Positions 43,871-53,035 are shown, numbered from the stretch's first letter. The stretch is DNA of 64,000 bases from Bacteroidales bacterium UBA5206 (GCA_002412705.1 DHVO01000089.1:8147-72146); one strand, 5' to 3'. Translations and numbers: made by a program. Notes: generated from the letters alone by a model not told the origin.

Positions 43871-46087
43871 TTACACCCTCACCCTCTTCAATCTCAAACT
43901 ATTGGATACTACCGATACTGAGCTTAGCGCCATTGCTGCTCCTGCAATCATGGGGTCAAACTGGTAACCAATTATAGGGTAGAGTATTCCTGCCGCAACG
44001 GGAATGCCAATAACATTATAAATAAACGCCCAGAAAAGGTTCTGCTTAACCGTACGCATGGTGCGCTGCGACAGCTTTATGGCTTTTGGCACTAGCGCTA
44101 AATCGGAGTTCATGATGGTAATTTTGGCTATATCCATAGCAAGGTCGGAGCCTTTACCCATGGCCATGCTAACATCGGCACGGGCAAGCGCTTGCGAGTC
44201 GTTAACTCCATCACCAATCATGGCAACTGTGTGCCCATCGGCTTTTAGCCTTTGTACTATGGAGTCCTTATCGTTTGGCAGTAGCTGTGCGTAGTACTGC
44301 TCAATACCTACTTTTTTGGCAACGGCTTTGGCTGTTTCTGTATTATCGCCGGTGAGCATAATGGGTGTTATGCCCATTGCCTTAAGCTGAGTAATTGCTT
44401 GTTGCGTGGTTTCCTTTACCTTATCGGATATGGCAATAACGGCTACAACGGTTTGGTTTGCTGCACAAAGTACTACCGTTTTTCCCTCTTTTTCCCAATT
44501 TGATATGTTGCTTTGGTAAGGAGTTGTGCTTATGCCATTATCCTCCATAAGGCTGGGGTTGCCAATGTAGTACTGTTGGTTGTTAATTGCTGCCGATGCT
44601 CCTTTCCCGTGAATGGATTGAAAGTTGGTTACATCAACGCTCTCTCCGTTTTTAAGGTTGATATGCTCCACAATGGCCGCAGCAAGTGGGTGCTCCGAGC
44701 GTGATTCTATAGCATGTATAGCCGCTTCGTGTAACGATTTGTTGCTATCGGCATCGGTCCAAAGAATGGTATCAACCTGAGGTTTGCCCTCGGTTAGTGT
44801 TCCCGTTTTATCAAAAATAATAGTGTCAACCTTATGCGCTAGCTCAAGGCTTTGGGCATCCTTAATTAGAATTCCTAGTTCGGCTCCGCGCCCAACGCCA
44901 ACCATAATGGCAGTGGGAGTGGCAAGACCCAGTGCGCAGGGACATGCAATAGCTAGTACGGTAACCATGGCTAGAAGCCCATGAATAAAGCCCTGTTCGC
45001 CGCCAAGGACAAGCCATATTATAAACGTTAGTGCCGATATTACCATTACTGCTGGTACAAATATACCAGCAACCTTATCGGCCAGTTTTTGTACGGGGGC
45101 TTTGCTATTCTGTGCATCCTCAACCATTTTTATGATACGGCTAAGTACCGTTTCGCTGCCAATTTGTAGCGCTTTAATTGTAAGGCTACCCTTTTGGTTA
45201 GATGTTCCTGCAAAAACCTTTGAACTGGCGCCTTTGGCAACAGGTATGGGTTCTCCGGTGATTGTGCTCTCATCAACGTAGCTCTCGCCGTTTGTAACAA
45301 CACCATCAACAGGAATCCTAGCGCCAGGCTTAACCAGCACAAGGTCGTCGGCTTTAAGTTCAGATATTGGCACATCCACAAAATCGCCATTAACAATTTT
45401 GGTTACCGTTGATGGCTGAAGCCCCATGAGCTTGCGAATGGACGATGCGGTTTTGCTCTTGGCACGCTCCTCGAGCCATTTCCCCAGTAGGATAAAGGAT
45501 ATTATTACGGTTGCCGATTCAAAGTAAACGTGTGGGTGCAACCCTCTGCTAATCCAGAATTCAGGGAAAAAGGTGTTGAATGCGCTGAAAATAAAGGCTA
45601 TTGAGGTGCTTAAGGCCACAAGGGTATCCATGTTGGCCATAAGGTGCCGTGCCTGTTTTACTGCATTAACAAAGAATCCGCGGCCAAACCAGAATACAAC
45701 AGGCGCTGCTAAAACCATAGATATCCAAGGTGAGAGATGCCAGTGCATAAAGCCCATTCCAAGTACAACTACAGGAACCGATAGCAGCGCTGAGTATATT
45801 GTGCGTAGCTTATACTGTTTTTCGGTGCGTTCGCGTGCCTCGCTAGCCTCCTTGTTCGGATCGTCGGATTCAATAATTAGGTCGTAGCCAATGGAGCGGA
45901 TAACCTCTTGTAGCTTTTGTGGTGTAGCCGCTTGTGGGTCATACTGAGCCCAAGCCGTTTGGTTTGCAAAATTTACACCAGCATCGGTAACGCCTCCAAC
46001 CGATTTTAGCATGGTTTCTACGCTCATTGCGCAACCAGCACATGACATGCCTGTTACGGGAAATATGGATTTGATTGTGTTGCTCAT
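43871..46087 (-). CDS. copA: Copper-type P1B ATPase
   Basis: 738 residues from the ATG at 46087; the frame extends 25 codons further without conservation. One N-terminal HMA domain (GMSCAGC, Cys16 and Cys19), TM segments, TGEPIPV, the CPC metal channel in ACPCALGLATPTA (about 380), phosphorylation site DKTGTLTEG (about 424), SEHPLAAAI and GDGVNDSQALA. The signatures fit Cu(I)-exporting PIB-1 ATPases. It has its own -7 element and an ATGCCA-N3-TGGCAT palindrome upstream, and a terminator separates it from the groES-like gene. Confidence 0.94.
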   Translation of the reverse strand: MSNTIKSIFPVTGMSCAGCAMSVETMLKSVGGVTDAGVNFANQTAWAQYDPQAATPQKLQEVIRSIGYDLIIESDDPNKEASEARERTEKQYKLRTIYSALLSVPVVVLGMGFMHWHLSPWISMVLAAPVVFWFGRGFFVNAVKQARHLMANMDTLVALSTSIAFIFSAFNTFFPEFWISRGLHPHVYFESATVIISFILLGKWLEERAKSKTASSIRKLMGLQPSTVTKIVNGDFVDVPISELKADDLVLVKPGARIPVDGVVTNGESYVDESTITGEPIPVAKGASSKVFAGTSNQKGSLTIKALQIGSETVLSRIIKMVEDAQNSKAPVQKLADKVAGIFVPAVMVISALTFIIWLVLGGEQGFIHGLLAMVTVLAIACPCALGLATPTAIMVGVGRGAELGILIKDAQSLELAHKVDTIIFDKTGTLTEGKPQVDTILWTDADSNKSLHEAAIHAIESRSEHPLAAAIVEHINLKNGESVDVTNFQSIHGKGASAAINNQQYYIGNPSLMEDNGISTTPYQSNISNWEKEGKTVVLCAANQTVVAVIAISDKVKETTQQAITQLKAMGITPIMLTGDNTETAKAVAKKVGIEQYYAQLLPNDKDSIVQRLKADGHTVAMIGDGVNDSQALARADVSMAMGKGSDLAMDIAKITIMNSDLALVPKAIKLSQRTMRTVKQNLFWAFIYNVIGIPVAAGILYPIIGYQFDPMIAGAAMALSSVSVVSNSLRLKRVRV

Positions 46088-46128
46088 TGCTTTATATTTC
46101 TGGTTTTGATTCGTAGGATGTGGTTTTA

Positions 46129-46136
46129 CAAAAGTA
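46129..46136 (-). promoter_or_regulatory. -7 element TACTTTTG upstream of copA
   Basis: Minus-strand TACTTTTG matches TAnnTTTG, 42-49 bases before the copA ATG. No TTTG lies at the -33 distance; that region is occupied by a palindrome (46148-46162). Confidence 0.6.
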
Positions 46137-46147
46137 TAAAACTTGCT

Positions 46148-46162
46148 ATGCCAATGTGGCAT
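46148..46162. promoter_or_regulatory. Palindrome ATGCCA-ATG-TGGCAT at copA promoter
   Basis: Perfect 6-3-6 inverted repeat over the expected -33 position of the copA promoter. The same ATGCCA/TGGCAT half-site recurs in the groES-grx/WYL divergent region about 1 kb away. Confidence 0.5.
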
Positions 46163-46178
46163 TATGGGTTTAAAAAGT

Positions 46179-46204
46179 AAAAGCAGGGGAGCAGCCCTGC
46201 TTTT
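46179..46204 (-). terminator. Intrinsic terminator between groES-like gene and copA
   Basis: A 10-bp perfect stem AAAAGCAGGG / CCCTGCTTTT with a 6-base loop, followed on the minus strand by TTTTACTTTTT. Confidence 0.88.
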
Positions 46205-46227
46205 GGAGAGAAAAATGGACTATGTAT

Positions 46228-46512
46228 TTATAGTTCCTCTGTTTCAACAATTTTTGCAAGTATTTCAGCGTAAGGCATCAATAGGTACTTATTGCCATCT
46301 AGCTCAACCTTGGTTCCTGCATACTGTCTAAAAAGCACTGTGTCTCCAATGGCAATGTCTGCATTATCTATATTTCCAACAGAGATTACCGTTGCTAAAC
46401 TGGGTTCCTCCTTTACTGTATCGGGAATTATTAAACCCGATGTAGTAGTTTTTTCTTTACCACTAGTAACAGATAATACCACATGTTGGTTCAATGGAAC
46501 TAGTTCTTTCAT
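46228..46512 (-). CDS. Solitary GroES-like co-chaperonin
   Basis: 94 residues, full length for Cpn10. It contains the mobile-loop region with GLIIPDTVKEEPSLATVISVG, the GDTVLFRQYAGTKVELDGNKYLLM core and the C-terminal EILAKIVE. No groEL lies beside it; instead it follows a thioredoxin/glutaredoxin fusion by 12 bases. It is likely a second, divergent GroES copy linked to stress or redox conditions, although whether it works with GroEL cannot be told. A terminator follows. Confidence 0.85.
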   Translation of the reverse strand: MKELVPLNQHVVLSVTSGKEKTTTSGLIIPDTVKEEPSLATVISVGNIDNADIAIGDTVLFRQYAGTKVELDGNKYLLMPYAEILAKIVETEEL

Positions 46513-46524
46513 AATCGTTATGTG

Positions 46525-47103
46525 TTAGCTGTTTGTAATGTTAAGTAATCGCTTAATTTTTAATTGATCGAACCCAACCACCCAGTCACCTCCAATATTT
46601 GCTTGGGGAACTCCTTGCTGTCCTGTGGCTTGCACCATTCTGCGAGCGGCATCGGGATCACGAGAAACGTCTATATCCGAAAATGCAATACCATGCTGCC
46701 TTAAGAATGATTTTAGGGTATTGCACCATGGGCATGTGGGTGTAGAGTAAACTGTTACTGCTTTTTGTTGGTTGCCTTTTGATGTAGAACCAGTGGATAC
46801 ATTCTGCAAAAGGTTTTTATAGAAAGACTCGTCGTGACAGCCTTTTACCACATCCTTAACTTTTCCTTTCTCTAAAATGAGAAGGGATGGCGCCGATGTG
46901 ACACCAAATGCAGGGTGTAAATCTTTTGCAACTTGAGCGTCGGCTGCATACATTGCTATTTTACACCCCGAATTTGATAAGGAGGTAAGGGTACGGTATG
47001 CACAATCGCTTACACCTGTCCCTTTTTTGTAAACAAGAAGAAGTGACTTCTCATTTACTGCCGATAATCTGTTGAATTCCGAGAGAGAGTTTACGTTTAT
47101 CAT
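46525..47103 (-). CDS. Thioredoxin-like/glutaredoxin fusion protein
   Basis: 192 residues with two domains. Residues 1-105 form a thioredoxin-like fold (LLLVYKKGTGVSDCAYRTL, AADAQVAKDLHPAFGVTSAPSLLIL) that keeps the cis-Pro region but has only one Cys (GVSDCAY) where CxxC is expected. Residues about 115-192 form a glutaredoxin with CPWC (YSTPTCPWCNTL), DIDVSRDP, GQQGVPQ and a GFDQ end. It probably reduces disulfides or carries a metal in the cytoplasm. It leads the groES-like gene, with a well-defined promoter upstream. Confidence 0.85.
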   Translation of the reverse strand: MINVNSLSEFNRLSAVNEKSLLLVYKKGTGVSDCAYRTLTSLSNSGCKIAMYAADAQVAKDLHPAFGVTSAPSLLILEKGKVKDVVKGCHDESFYKNLLQNVSTGSTSKGNQQKAVTVYSTPTCPWCNTLKSFLRQHGIAFSDIDVSRDPDAARRMVQATGQQGVPQANIGGDWVVGFDQLKIKRLLNITNS

Positions 47104-47152
47104 ATGTTATAATTTTACTTTTTGGGCTTTGGGGAGTTAGTATCCATTTTTG

Positions 47153-47194
47153 TGCCAAATAAATATACATATATACATATGACAAATATGGCAT
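47153..47194. promoter_or_regulatory. TGCCAAATA / AAATATGGCA half-sites bracketing the promoter
   Basis: TGCCAAATA (47153-47161) covers the -7 element and AAATATGGCAT (47184-47194) covers the -33 element of the minus-strand promoter, in inverted orientation. This is a plausible repressor layout. Confidence 0.45.
47156..47186 (-). promoter_or_regulatory. Promoter, TTTG-N19-TTTATTTG, for the glutaredoxin/groES-like operon
   Basis: Minus strand: -33 TTTG (47183-47186), 19-base spacer, -7 TTTATTTG (47156-47163, one mismatch to TAnnTTTG), about 55 bases before the ATG. Half-sites of the ATGCCA family overlap both elements. Confidence 0.6.
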
Positions 47195-47266
47195 AAAATT
47201 TATTGTTGTTGGTTTTGAATCATGAAAGAATGACATGAAACAATACTGTTTTGTTGAACTTGTGCA

Positions 47267-47277
47267 ATGCCATATTT
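47267..47277. promoter_or_regulatory. ATGCCATATTT, inverted copy of the 47184 site
   Basis: Exact 11-base reverse complement of the sequence at 47184-47194, 72 bases away, and 40 bases upstream of the WYL gene -7 element. Confidence 0.45.
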
Positions 47278-47316
47278 TAATCAGGTATTGATTTCCGTTG
47301 GTCAAAAAGGCTATAA

Positions 47317-47324
47317 TATATTTG
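47317..47324 (+). promoter_or_regulatory. -7 element TATATTTG upstream of the WYL regulator
   Basis: TATATTTG matches TAnnTTTG, 77 bases before the ATG; the best upstream element is GTTG with a 16-base spacer, so it is a weak -33. Confidence 0.45.
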
Positions 47325-47400
47325 AATTGTAGGCTGTTTTTTCCTTTACTGTTTATAGTTTTATATAAAATGGAATTTTAATATATTACAATTTAAAATC

Positions 47401-48333
47401 ATGGTTGAACAAGAAAAGATACAACGAACACTGAGGCTTTTACTGTTGCTAAGCGGGCGAAAAAACTATACTATATCAGAATTAGCCGAAAAGCTTAGCA
47501 CCACAAACAGAACGATATACAGGTATTTAGAGACATTTAGAGAAGTAGGGTTTCAAGTAGAAAGGATTAACGGGCGCTTTAGCATTGATAAAGTTTCACC
47601 ACGATACAAGGAGTTAAGTAGCTTGCTCTATTTTTCTCCCGAGGAGGCTTATGTGCTTAGCAGGGCTTTGGATATTATTGACGATGGCAATCCTGTAAAA
47701 CAACAACTGGTGGAGAAGCTCTACTCATTGTACGAGGCAAGAAACGTGGCTGCCACCATAGTAAAAAAGGCCAATTCCGAAATTGTTACAAATTTGGTAG
47801 ATGCCATATCATTAGGAATGCAGGTTATCCTTAAAGATTATCAATCGTCCAATAGTAATAGCATAAGCGATAGGGTGGTAGAACCATTTGGTTTTACGTA
47901 TAACTTCCTTTCGGTTTGGTGTTTCGATCCCGTATCGCAAACCAACAAGGTTTTCAAGACATCTAGAATTGGTACTGTTATTATTACTGGAAATAGGTGG
48001 CAGTTTGAGAAACATCATAAGGTTGGGCATTTGGATCATTTTCGTGTAGCAGGATACCAGACTCATAGCGTTTGTTTGCAGCTTAATTTGCGTGCTGCAA
48101 ATTTGCTTAAAGAGGAGTATCCACTTGCTGAAACAGGAATGCGCCTACAAAAGGATGGAACGTATATATACGAAGCGGAAGTTTCCAACTTTGAAGGGGT
48201 TGGCCGATTTGTTCTGGGTTTACCTCAAGATATTAAAGTAATGGGCTCACAGGAGTTTATCGAATTTCTAAAAGAGAAAATGAAATGGCATCACCTTGCA
48301 GTTGATTCTTTAGCTAATGTTGAAAATCATTAG
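47401..48333 (+). CDS. HTH-WYL transcriptional regulator
   Basis: 310 residues. The N-terminal winged helix (TISELAEKLSTTNRTIYRYLETFREVGFQVER) is of the DeoR/HTH-11 type, and a WYL-like beta domain follows (about 135-225: VEPFGFTYNFLSVWCFDPVSQTNKVFKTSRIG), then a WCX-like extension. WYL proteins bind small ligands or nucleic acid and often regulate a divergent gene. Here the divergent neighbour is the glutaredoxin/groES-like operon, and the shared spacer carries inverted half-sites. Confidence 0.88.
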   Translation: MVEQEKIQRTLRLLLLLSGRKNYTISELAEKLSTTNRTIYRYLETFREVGFQVERINGRFSIDKVSPRYKELSSLLYFSPEEAYVLSRALDIIDDGNPVKQQLVEKLYSLYEARNVAATIVKKANSEIVTNLVDAISLGMQVILKDYQSSNSNSISDRVVEPFGFTYNFLSVWCFDPVSQTNKVFKTSRIGTVIITGNRWQFEKHHKVGHLDHFRVAGYQTHSVCLQLNLRAANLLKEEYPLAETGMRLQKDGTYIYEAEVSNFEGVGRFVLGLPQDIKVMGSQEFIEFLKEKMKWHHLAVDSLANVENH

Positions 48334-48500
48334 GTTATGTTTGATTGTGTGACAGTATTGTTATTTTAAACTCAATTTTTTTTTGATGAATAATTCCTTG
48401 TAAAACTATCACTTCGCTAAATTTACAACTGGGATAAATGGTGGCATATTAGGCCTTAGAAGCCCGTCCCTCACAATTTGTTTTAATGCTGGATAATTAG

Positions 48501-50306
48501 ATGATGAAATTACGCCTCTGGACTAAATTTTTACCTGTTCTTGTTTTGGCAGTACTCCTAATTGCTAGTGCTGACACTGTTGCAGCCCCTGTTTTAAGGG
48601 ACGAAGGCACAGTGCAGCAATCCTTACAAAACGGGGAGCAATTTGAGAAGAGCGGCGATTTTAATCAGGCGGCTAATGCGTATAATCAGGCGGCGACCTC
48701 TAGCTGGGAATTGGGAAACTTAAAGAATGCTCTTCAATATTTTGAGAAAGCCCTTTCTATGACCCTTAAAATAGGGAACAAGAACGGAGCTTATGTAATC
48801 CATACCAACATGGGGATGGTGGCGTCGGAGCAGGGCGATTTATCCCTTGCGCTGTCTCACTTTGAAAGTGCGTTAGGTTATGCTAGGCAGCTAAATCGTA
48901 AAAATGACATATCGGCATCGTTAATTAATTTGGGTAGTGCGTATTCTGATGCTACAGAATATAAAAAGGCTTTAAATGTACTAACCGAAGCGTTAAATCT
49001 TGCCTTAGAGCAAAACGACTCAAAACAAGTTAGGAATTGTTACTCTCTGTTAGCCAAGGTATCCGAGAAAATGGGCAACATAGCAAAATCAACAGAGTAC
49101 TTTAACCTATTTTCCGCGGTATCGGCAAAGATTCAAAAGGAAGAGGCTGCACGTAAGGAGCAACAGGTTAAACGTATTGTGGATAGCGCAAAATATAGAG
49201 TCCAAGAAGTGCAAAAAGCAAAGGCTGCAACAGAAGTAGCCCTTTTGGAAAAAAGCGTAGAGCTGCAGCAAAAACAGCAAAATCTGGAAGTTGCAGAGCA
49301 AATATCGAAGGAGCAGCAAATGCAAATAGATCTGCTTAGCAAAGAGAAAGCGCTTCAGGAGGCTGAGATAAATAGGAATAGACTATTACGGAATATTTAC
49401 CTCCTTGTTATTGTTATTATTCTTGGCTTTTCTGCTCTAATTCTATATGGTTATAATATCAAACGGAAGAACTATAAGATTCTCTCACAAAAGAACATCG
49501 AAATAAATAGACAAAAGGGGGAGATACAGCAGCAAGCCGAACAACTTTTGGAACTCAATGCACTAAAGGATAAGCTCTTTTCAATAATCTCTCACGATTT
49601 GCGAAGCCCATTATACTCGTTAATTGGGCTGCTAAATCTGGCCAAGGAGGGAAATTTAACCGAGGCCGAGTTCCGGTCGTTCCTTGCTGAGCTATCGGTG
49701 AATGTTGGTTACAACTCTGCTTTGCTGGAGAATCTACTTAACTGGTCCAAAAGCCAGATGCAGGGCATGGTTGTTAATCCATCGGCATTTAATTTATATA
49801 CCATTGCCGATAACCAGATGAACTTTTACCAGAATAGAGCTATGGAAAAGGGGATAGATATGGTTAATAATGTTGGTAATAGTATTTTGGGCTTTGCCGA
49901 CAAGGATATGATTGAGCTTGTTTTACGGAACCTAGTGGGAAATGCAATAAAATTCTGTTCCCATGGCGATGTAATTACCATAGATGCCACTAAGAAGGAC
50001 GATACTGTAGTGCTTTCGGTTAAGGATACTGGTAAAGGGATTATGCCCGATGATATGCCCAAACTTTTTGGCAATCAGATATTCTCTAAGCGAGGCACAA
50101 ACGATGAGAAGGGAACTGGTTTAGGGCTTATACTTTGTAAGGATTTTGTAACTCTTAATGGAGGTACTATTTGGGCTGAGAGCGAGGAGGGTAAAGGAAG
50201 CCGTTTCTTTGTGGCGCTTCCCACTTCTAGCGATTTTGTAAATGTTAGTGGAGCCGATTTTTCCTCATCGAGAAGTAGCAGATCCGAGAGCTCTGTTAAA
50301 ATGTAG
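48501..50306 (+). CDS. TPR sensor histidine kinase
   Basis: 601 residues. Signal peptide, periplasmic TPR repeats (about 35-210), coiled coil, TM helix (about 297-317), cytoplasmic coiled coil, HisKA with phospho-acceptor His365 (SIISHDLRSPL) and HATPase_c with N box (LVLRNLVGNAIKF), G1 (VKDTGKGIM) and G2 (GTGLGLILCKDF). No receiver domain and no adjacent response regulator. The sensor half closely parallels that of the SpoIIE phosphatase at 29963-31846 (EYFNLFSAV versus EYNNLFASV; EQQMQIDLLSKEKALQEAEI versus RQQQIEIDLINKDRELKEVQ). Confidence 0.92.
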   Translation: MMKLRLWTKFLPVLVLAVLLIASADTVAAPVLRDEGTVQQSLQNGEQFEKSGDFNQAANAYNQAATSSWELGNLKNALQYFEKALSMTLKIGNKNGAYVIHTNMGMVASEQGDLSLALSHFESALGYARQLNRKNDISASLINLGSAYSDATEYKKALNVLTEALNLALEQNDSKQVRNCYSLLAKVSEKMGNIAKSTEYFNLFSAVSAKIQKEEAARKEQQVKRIVDSAKYRVQEVQKAKAATEVALLEKSVELQQKQQNLEVAEQISKEQQMQIDLLSKEKALQEAEINRNRLLRNIYLLVIVIILGFSALILYGYNIKRKNYKILSQKNIEINRQKGEIQQQAEQLLELNALKDKLFSIISHDLRSPLYSLIGLLNLAKEGNLTEAEFRSFLAELSVNVGYNSALLENLLNWSKSQMQGMVVNPSAFNLYTIADNQMNFYQNRAMEKGIDMVNNVGNSILGFADKDMIELVLRNLVGNAIKFCSHGDVITIDATKKDDTVVLSVKDTGKGIMPDDMPKLFGNQIFSKRGTNDEKGTGLGLILCKDFVTLNGGTIWAESEEGKGSRFFVALPTSSDFVNVSGADFSSSRSSRSESSVKM

Positions 50307-50325
50307 CCCTCGGAACTATCTGTTA

Positions 50326-50898
50326 CTAGTATTGGTTTATGGATAGTACCTCTTCTGTACTCTTTCTTCTTTTTTCCCTTAGTTCGTCGGTTTCGGGATA
50401 GCCAAGTGTTATAATTAGGGCTACACGCTTACTTTTGGGAACATTAAGATGCTTTTTCACATCCTTCTCGTTAAACCATCCAAGAATGCATGTGCCTAGT
50501 CCTTCTGCCTTTGCCTGAAGACAGAGTTGTAATGCGGCAATTCCTATATCAATTAAAGGAAACTGCTTATCCTTAAAAACGCTTCCAAAGTTTGAATTGA
50601 AGTTGGCTGGTTCCATTACAATTACAATGTGAACGGGAGCCTGCTTGGTGAAATGGTTTATCCCAATAATTTTGTTTGATGTAGCGTCGGCTAGCTTATT
50701 CTTAAGCTCATTGTCATTAACCACAATAAACTTCCAGGGTTGAGCATTGCAGGCAGATGGAGCTATTCGTCCGGCCTCTATTATGCGCTCAATTTTTTCC
50801 GGTTCAACAGGCGTGTTTTTGTATGCTCTAACACTCTGACGGCTACGTAGCAGTTCTAAGAAATCGGTGGGATTAACGGTTGGTGTACTCATCGGCAA
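50326..50898 (-). CDS. Nitroreductase family protein
   Basis: 190 residues. FMN-binding pattern SRQSVRAYKNTPVE with AGRIAPSACNAQPWKFIVV at the N-terminus, IDIGIAALQLCLQAKAEGLGTC in the middle, and an RVALIITLGYPETDE end. It probably reduces nitro- or quinone-type compounds with NAD(P)H. Its start overlaps the end of the upstream NAD(P)-binding gene by 26 bases (20 if the ATG at 50892 is used). Confidence 0.9.
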   Translation of the reverse strand: MPMSTPTVNPTDFLELLRSRQSVRAYKNTPVEPEKIERIIEAGRIAPSACNAQPWKFIVVNDNELKNKLADATSNKIIGINHFTKQAPVHIVIVMEPANFNSNFGSVFKDKQFPLIDIGIAALQLCLQAKAEGLGTCILGWFNEKDVKKHLNVPKSKRVALIITLGYPETDELREKRRKSTEEVLSINQY

Positions 50899-51541
50899 TA
50901 TCTTGTAAATTATTGGATTCTAAAACAATTATTTTTTCAGAGCTGTTTTGTGCTGCAAATATCATGGCCTTAGCCACATCGTGTGCCTCTATTCCCTTGT
51001 ATTTGGCTAATGATCCAACAAAGAGGAATGAGAATATCCTAAAAAGAATTTTCCCTAACCCTTCGGAAAATCTGGTTTCGTTACGTTTACCTAGTAAAAG
51101 CGAAGGGCGAACAATTACTAAGCGCTCAAATCCTATATTGGAAAGCGATTGCTCCATTTCCCCCTTAACCTTTAGGTAAAAGTTCTTGCTCTTGGCGTTT
51201 GCGCCTATTGAACTAACCACCACAAAGTTATTTATCCCATTAGTTTTTGCTGCTTGGGCAATTTTTAGCACAAGGTCGTAGTCAACGGCTCTAAATGCTT
51301 TTCTTGTTCCAGCCTTTTTCATTGTTGTGCCAATGCAGCAGAACACACTATCGATGGGTGTGCTGGGGAATGAAATGTGCTCCCCAGATAAGGGAAGTAT
51401 CTCCAGTTTACCAAGGGAATTAGGCTCTCTGTTCCGTTCAAAAGAAAAAATCTGAGCATAGGTTGGGTTCATGTTAAGTTCGCTAATTAGCTTGCTCCCA
51501 ATTAAACCCGTTCCTCCAAAAATGGCTGCACTTTTCATCAC
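50873..51541 (-). CDS. NAD(P)H-binding oxidoreductase
   Basis: 222 residues of the atypical SDR (HTATIP2/TIP30, YwnB-like) group: Rossmann loop GGTGLIGSKL, VFCCIGTTMKKAG, VDYDLVLKIAQAAK, FVVVSSIGANAKS, FYLKVKGEMEQSL (Y-x3-K) and IVRPSLLLGKRNETR. The substrate is unknown. It is translationally coupled to the nitroreductase. Confidence 0.88.
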   Translation of the reverse strand: MMKSAAIFGGTGLIGSKLISELNMNPTYAQIFSFERNREPNSLGKLEILPLSGEHISFPSTPIDSVFCCIGTTMKKAGTRKAFRAVDYDLVLKIAQAAKTNGINNFVVVSSIGANAKSKNFYLKVKGEMEQSLSNIGFERLVIVRPSLLLGKRNETRFSEGLGKILFRIFSFLFVGSLAKYKGIEAHDVAKAMIFAAQNSSEKIIVLESNNLQDIADEYTNR

Positions 51542-51831
51542 TCCTCATTTTAAGTATGTAAAGATAACAATAATATGATTTTCCTCTTGGAACAGGATTG
51601 GCTGGTCAATAAGTGATTTTGTCTTTTCTACTACATGGTTATGATGTTATTGGAGATGAATTGCAAGGGCTGATGTAAAAGGTTACAGAAATGTTAAAAT
51701 ACTTTAAAATTCATTATTGTTGATTATCAATGCTATGTGATTTTGTTTGATAAAAAAGTTGGTGTGCAGTATTGACTTTATGGAAAAGTCGCCCGATTAT
51801 TGCCTCTCAAACCCAAACTAAATTTTACGTG

Positions 51832-53016
51832 ATGAAAAGAATTTTTGGATTACTTTCTGTTATTGCGCTTCTATTTACAGCGTGTCAGAAGGATGAAGTT
51901 GGAATGGTTCAACAAGATGAGCCTTTAGCGGTTAATGGGCAGATTATACCCGGAAGGTATATCGTTGTTTTAAAGAACGATGGACCTCAAAAGGTTTCTT
52001 CAAACGGAACTTATGCGCAGAAGCAGAAGGAAGTGCTATCCTATTCACAGGAGATTATGTCTAACCTACAATTGCCAAAGGAAAGCGTTAAGGCTACTTA
52101 TTCTGGGGTTATAACAGGATTTGTTACTGAGCTGGCCGAATGGCAAGTTGCTAAGTTGCAGGGCGATAAACGAATTGCCTTTGTTGAGCCTGATAGGGTT
52201 ATAACTCTTGGTGTTGACGCAAAGGGTAAACCTACTGGTGGTACTACATCTCCATCGCAAACAACTCCTTGGGGTATAAGTCGTATAGGGGGATTTGTTA
52301 GCTACTCAGGTACAGGAACAGCATGGATTATTGATACAGGAATTGATTTGGATCATGCCGATTTAAATGTTGATGTTGCTAGGAGTCGTACTTTTGTTGA
52401 CCGAACAAAGAATGCCGATGATGAGAATGGCCATGGAACTCACGTAGCTGGAACTGTTGCTGCTCTTAATAACACTATTGGTGTTGTAGGTGTTGCAGCA
52501 GGTGCTCCTGTTGTTGCTGTTAGAGTTCTAGATCGTCGTGGGAGTGGTTCTTACTCATGGATTATTGCAGGTGTTGACTATGTTGGTGCTAATGCAAAAA
52601 GTGGCGATGTTGTTAATATGAGCCTTGGTGGTCCTTCATCTGATGCGTTAGACCAAGCTGTTCTTAATGCTGCAGCTAAGGGAATTAAATTTGCAATTGC
52701 AGCAGGTAACGAGAGCCAAAACTCTAATAATGTTTCTCCTGCACGTGTTAATCATCAGAATGTTTACACAATTTCGGCAATGGACTCTAAGGATGTATTT
52801 GCATCGTTCTCAAACTATGCAAATCCTCCAGTTGACTATTGTGCCCCTGGCGTTAACATTTACTCTACATACAAAGGAGGTGGTTACTCTACCCTAAGTG
52901 GTACTTCAATGGCTTCACCACATGCTTGCGGTGTTCTTCTACTTGGTGCACCACGTACTGATGGTTATGTACTTAACGATCCTGATGGAAATGCTGACCC
53001 AATAATTCACAGATAG
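51832..53016 (+). CDS. S8 subtilisin-like protease lipoprotein
   Basis: 394 residues from the ATG at 51832, which gives a lipoprotein signal ending in LLFTAC (Cys18). An inhibitor I9 propeptide (PGRYIVVLKN to GDKRIAFVEPDRV) is followed by the protease domain with triad Asp168 (IIDTG), His201 (NGHGTHVAG) and Ser359 (SGTSMASPHA). It resembles proteinase K/aqualysin-type subtilases. No type IX C-terminal sorting domain is visible; surface or periplasmic anchoring by lipid is likely. It ends at a strong terminator. Confidence 0.9.
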   Translation: MKRIFGLLSVIALLFTACQKDEVGMVQQDEPLAVNGQIIPGRYIVVLKNDGPQKVSSNGTYAQKQKEVLSYSQEIMSNLQLPKESVKATYSGVITGFVTELAEWQVAKLQGDKRIAFVEPDRVITLGVDAKGKPTGGTTSPSQTTPWGISRIGGFVSYSGTGTAWIIDTGIDLDHADLNVDVARSRTFVDRTKNADDENGHGTHVAGTVAALNNTIGVVGVAAGAPVVAVRVLDRRGSGSYSWIIAGVDYVGANAKSGDVVNMSLGGPSSDALDQAVLNAAAKGIKFAIAAGNESQNSNNVSPARVNHQNVYTISAMDSKDVFASFSNYANPPVDYCAPGVNIYSTYKGGGYSTLSGTSMASPHACGVLLLGAPRTDGYVLNDPDGNADPIIHR

Positions 53017-53035
53017 AGAGCGTTACCTTGTATTA

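Noticed and set aside
47165..47180. Microsatellite-like ATATACAT tandem as a phase-variable switch
   Set aside because: Only two units, and it forms the 19-base spacer of a reasonable promoter; too short to call variable.
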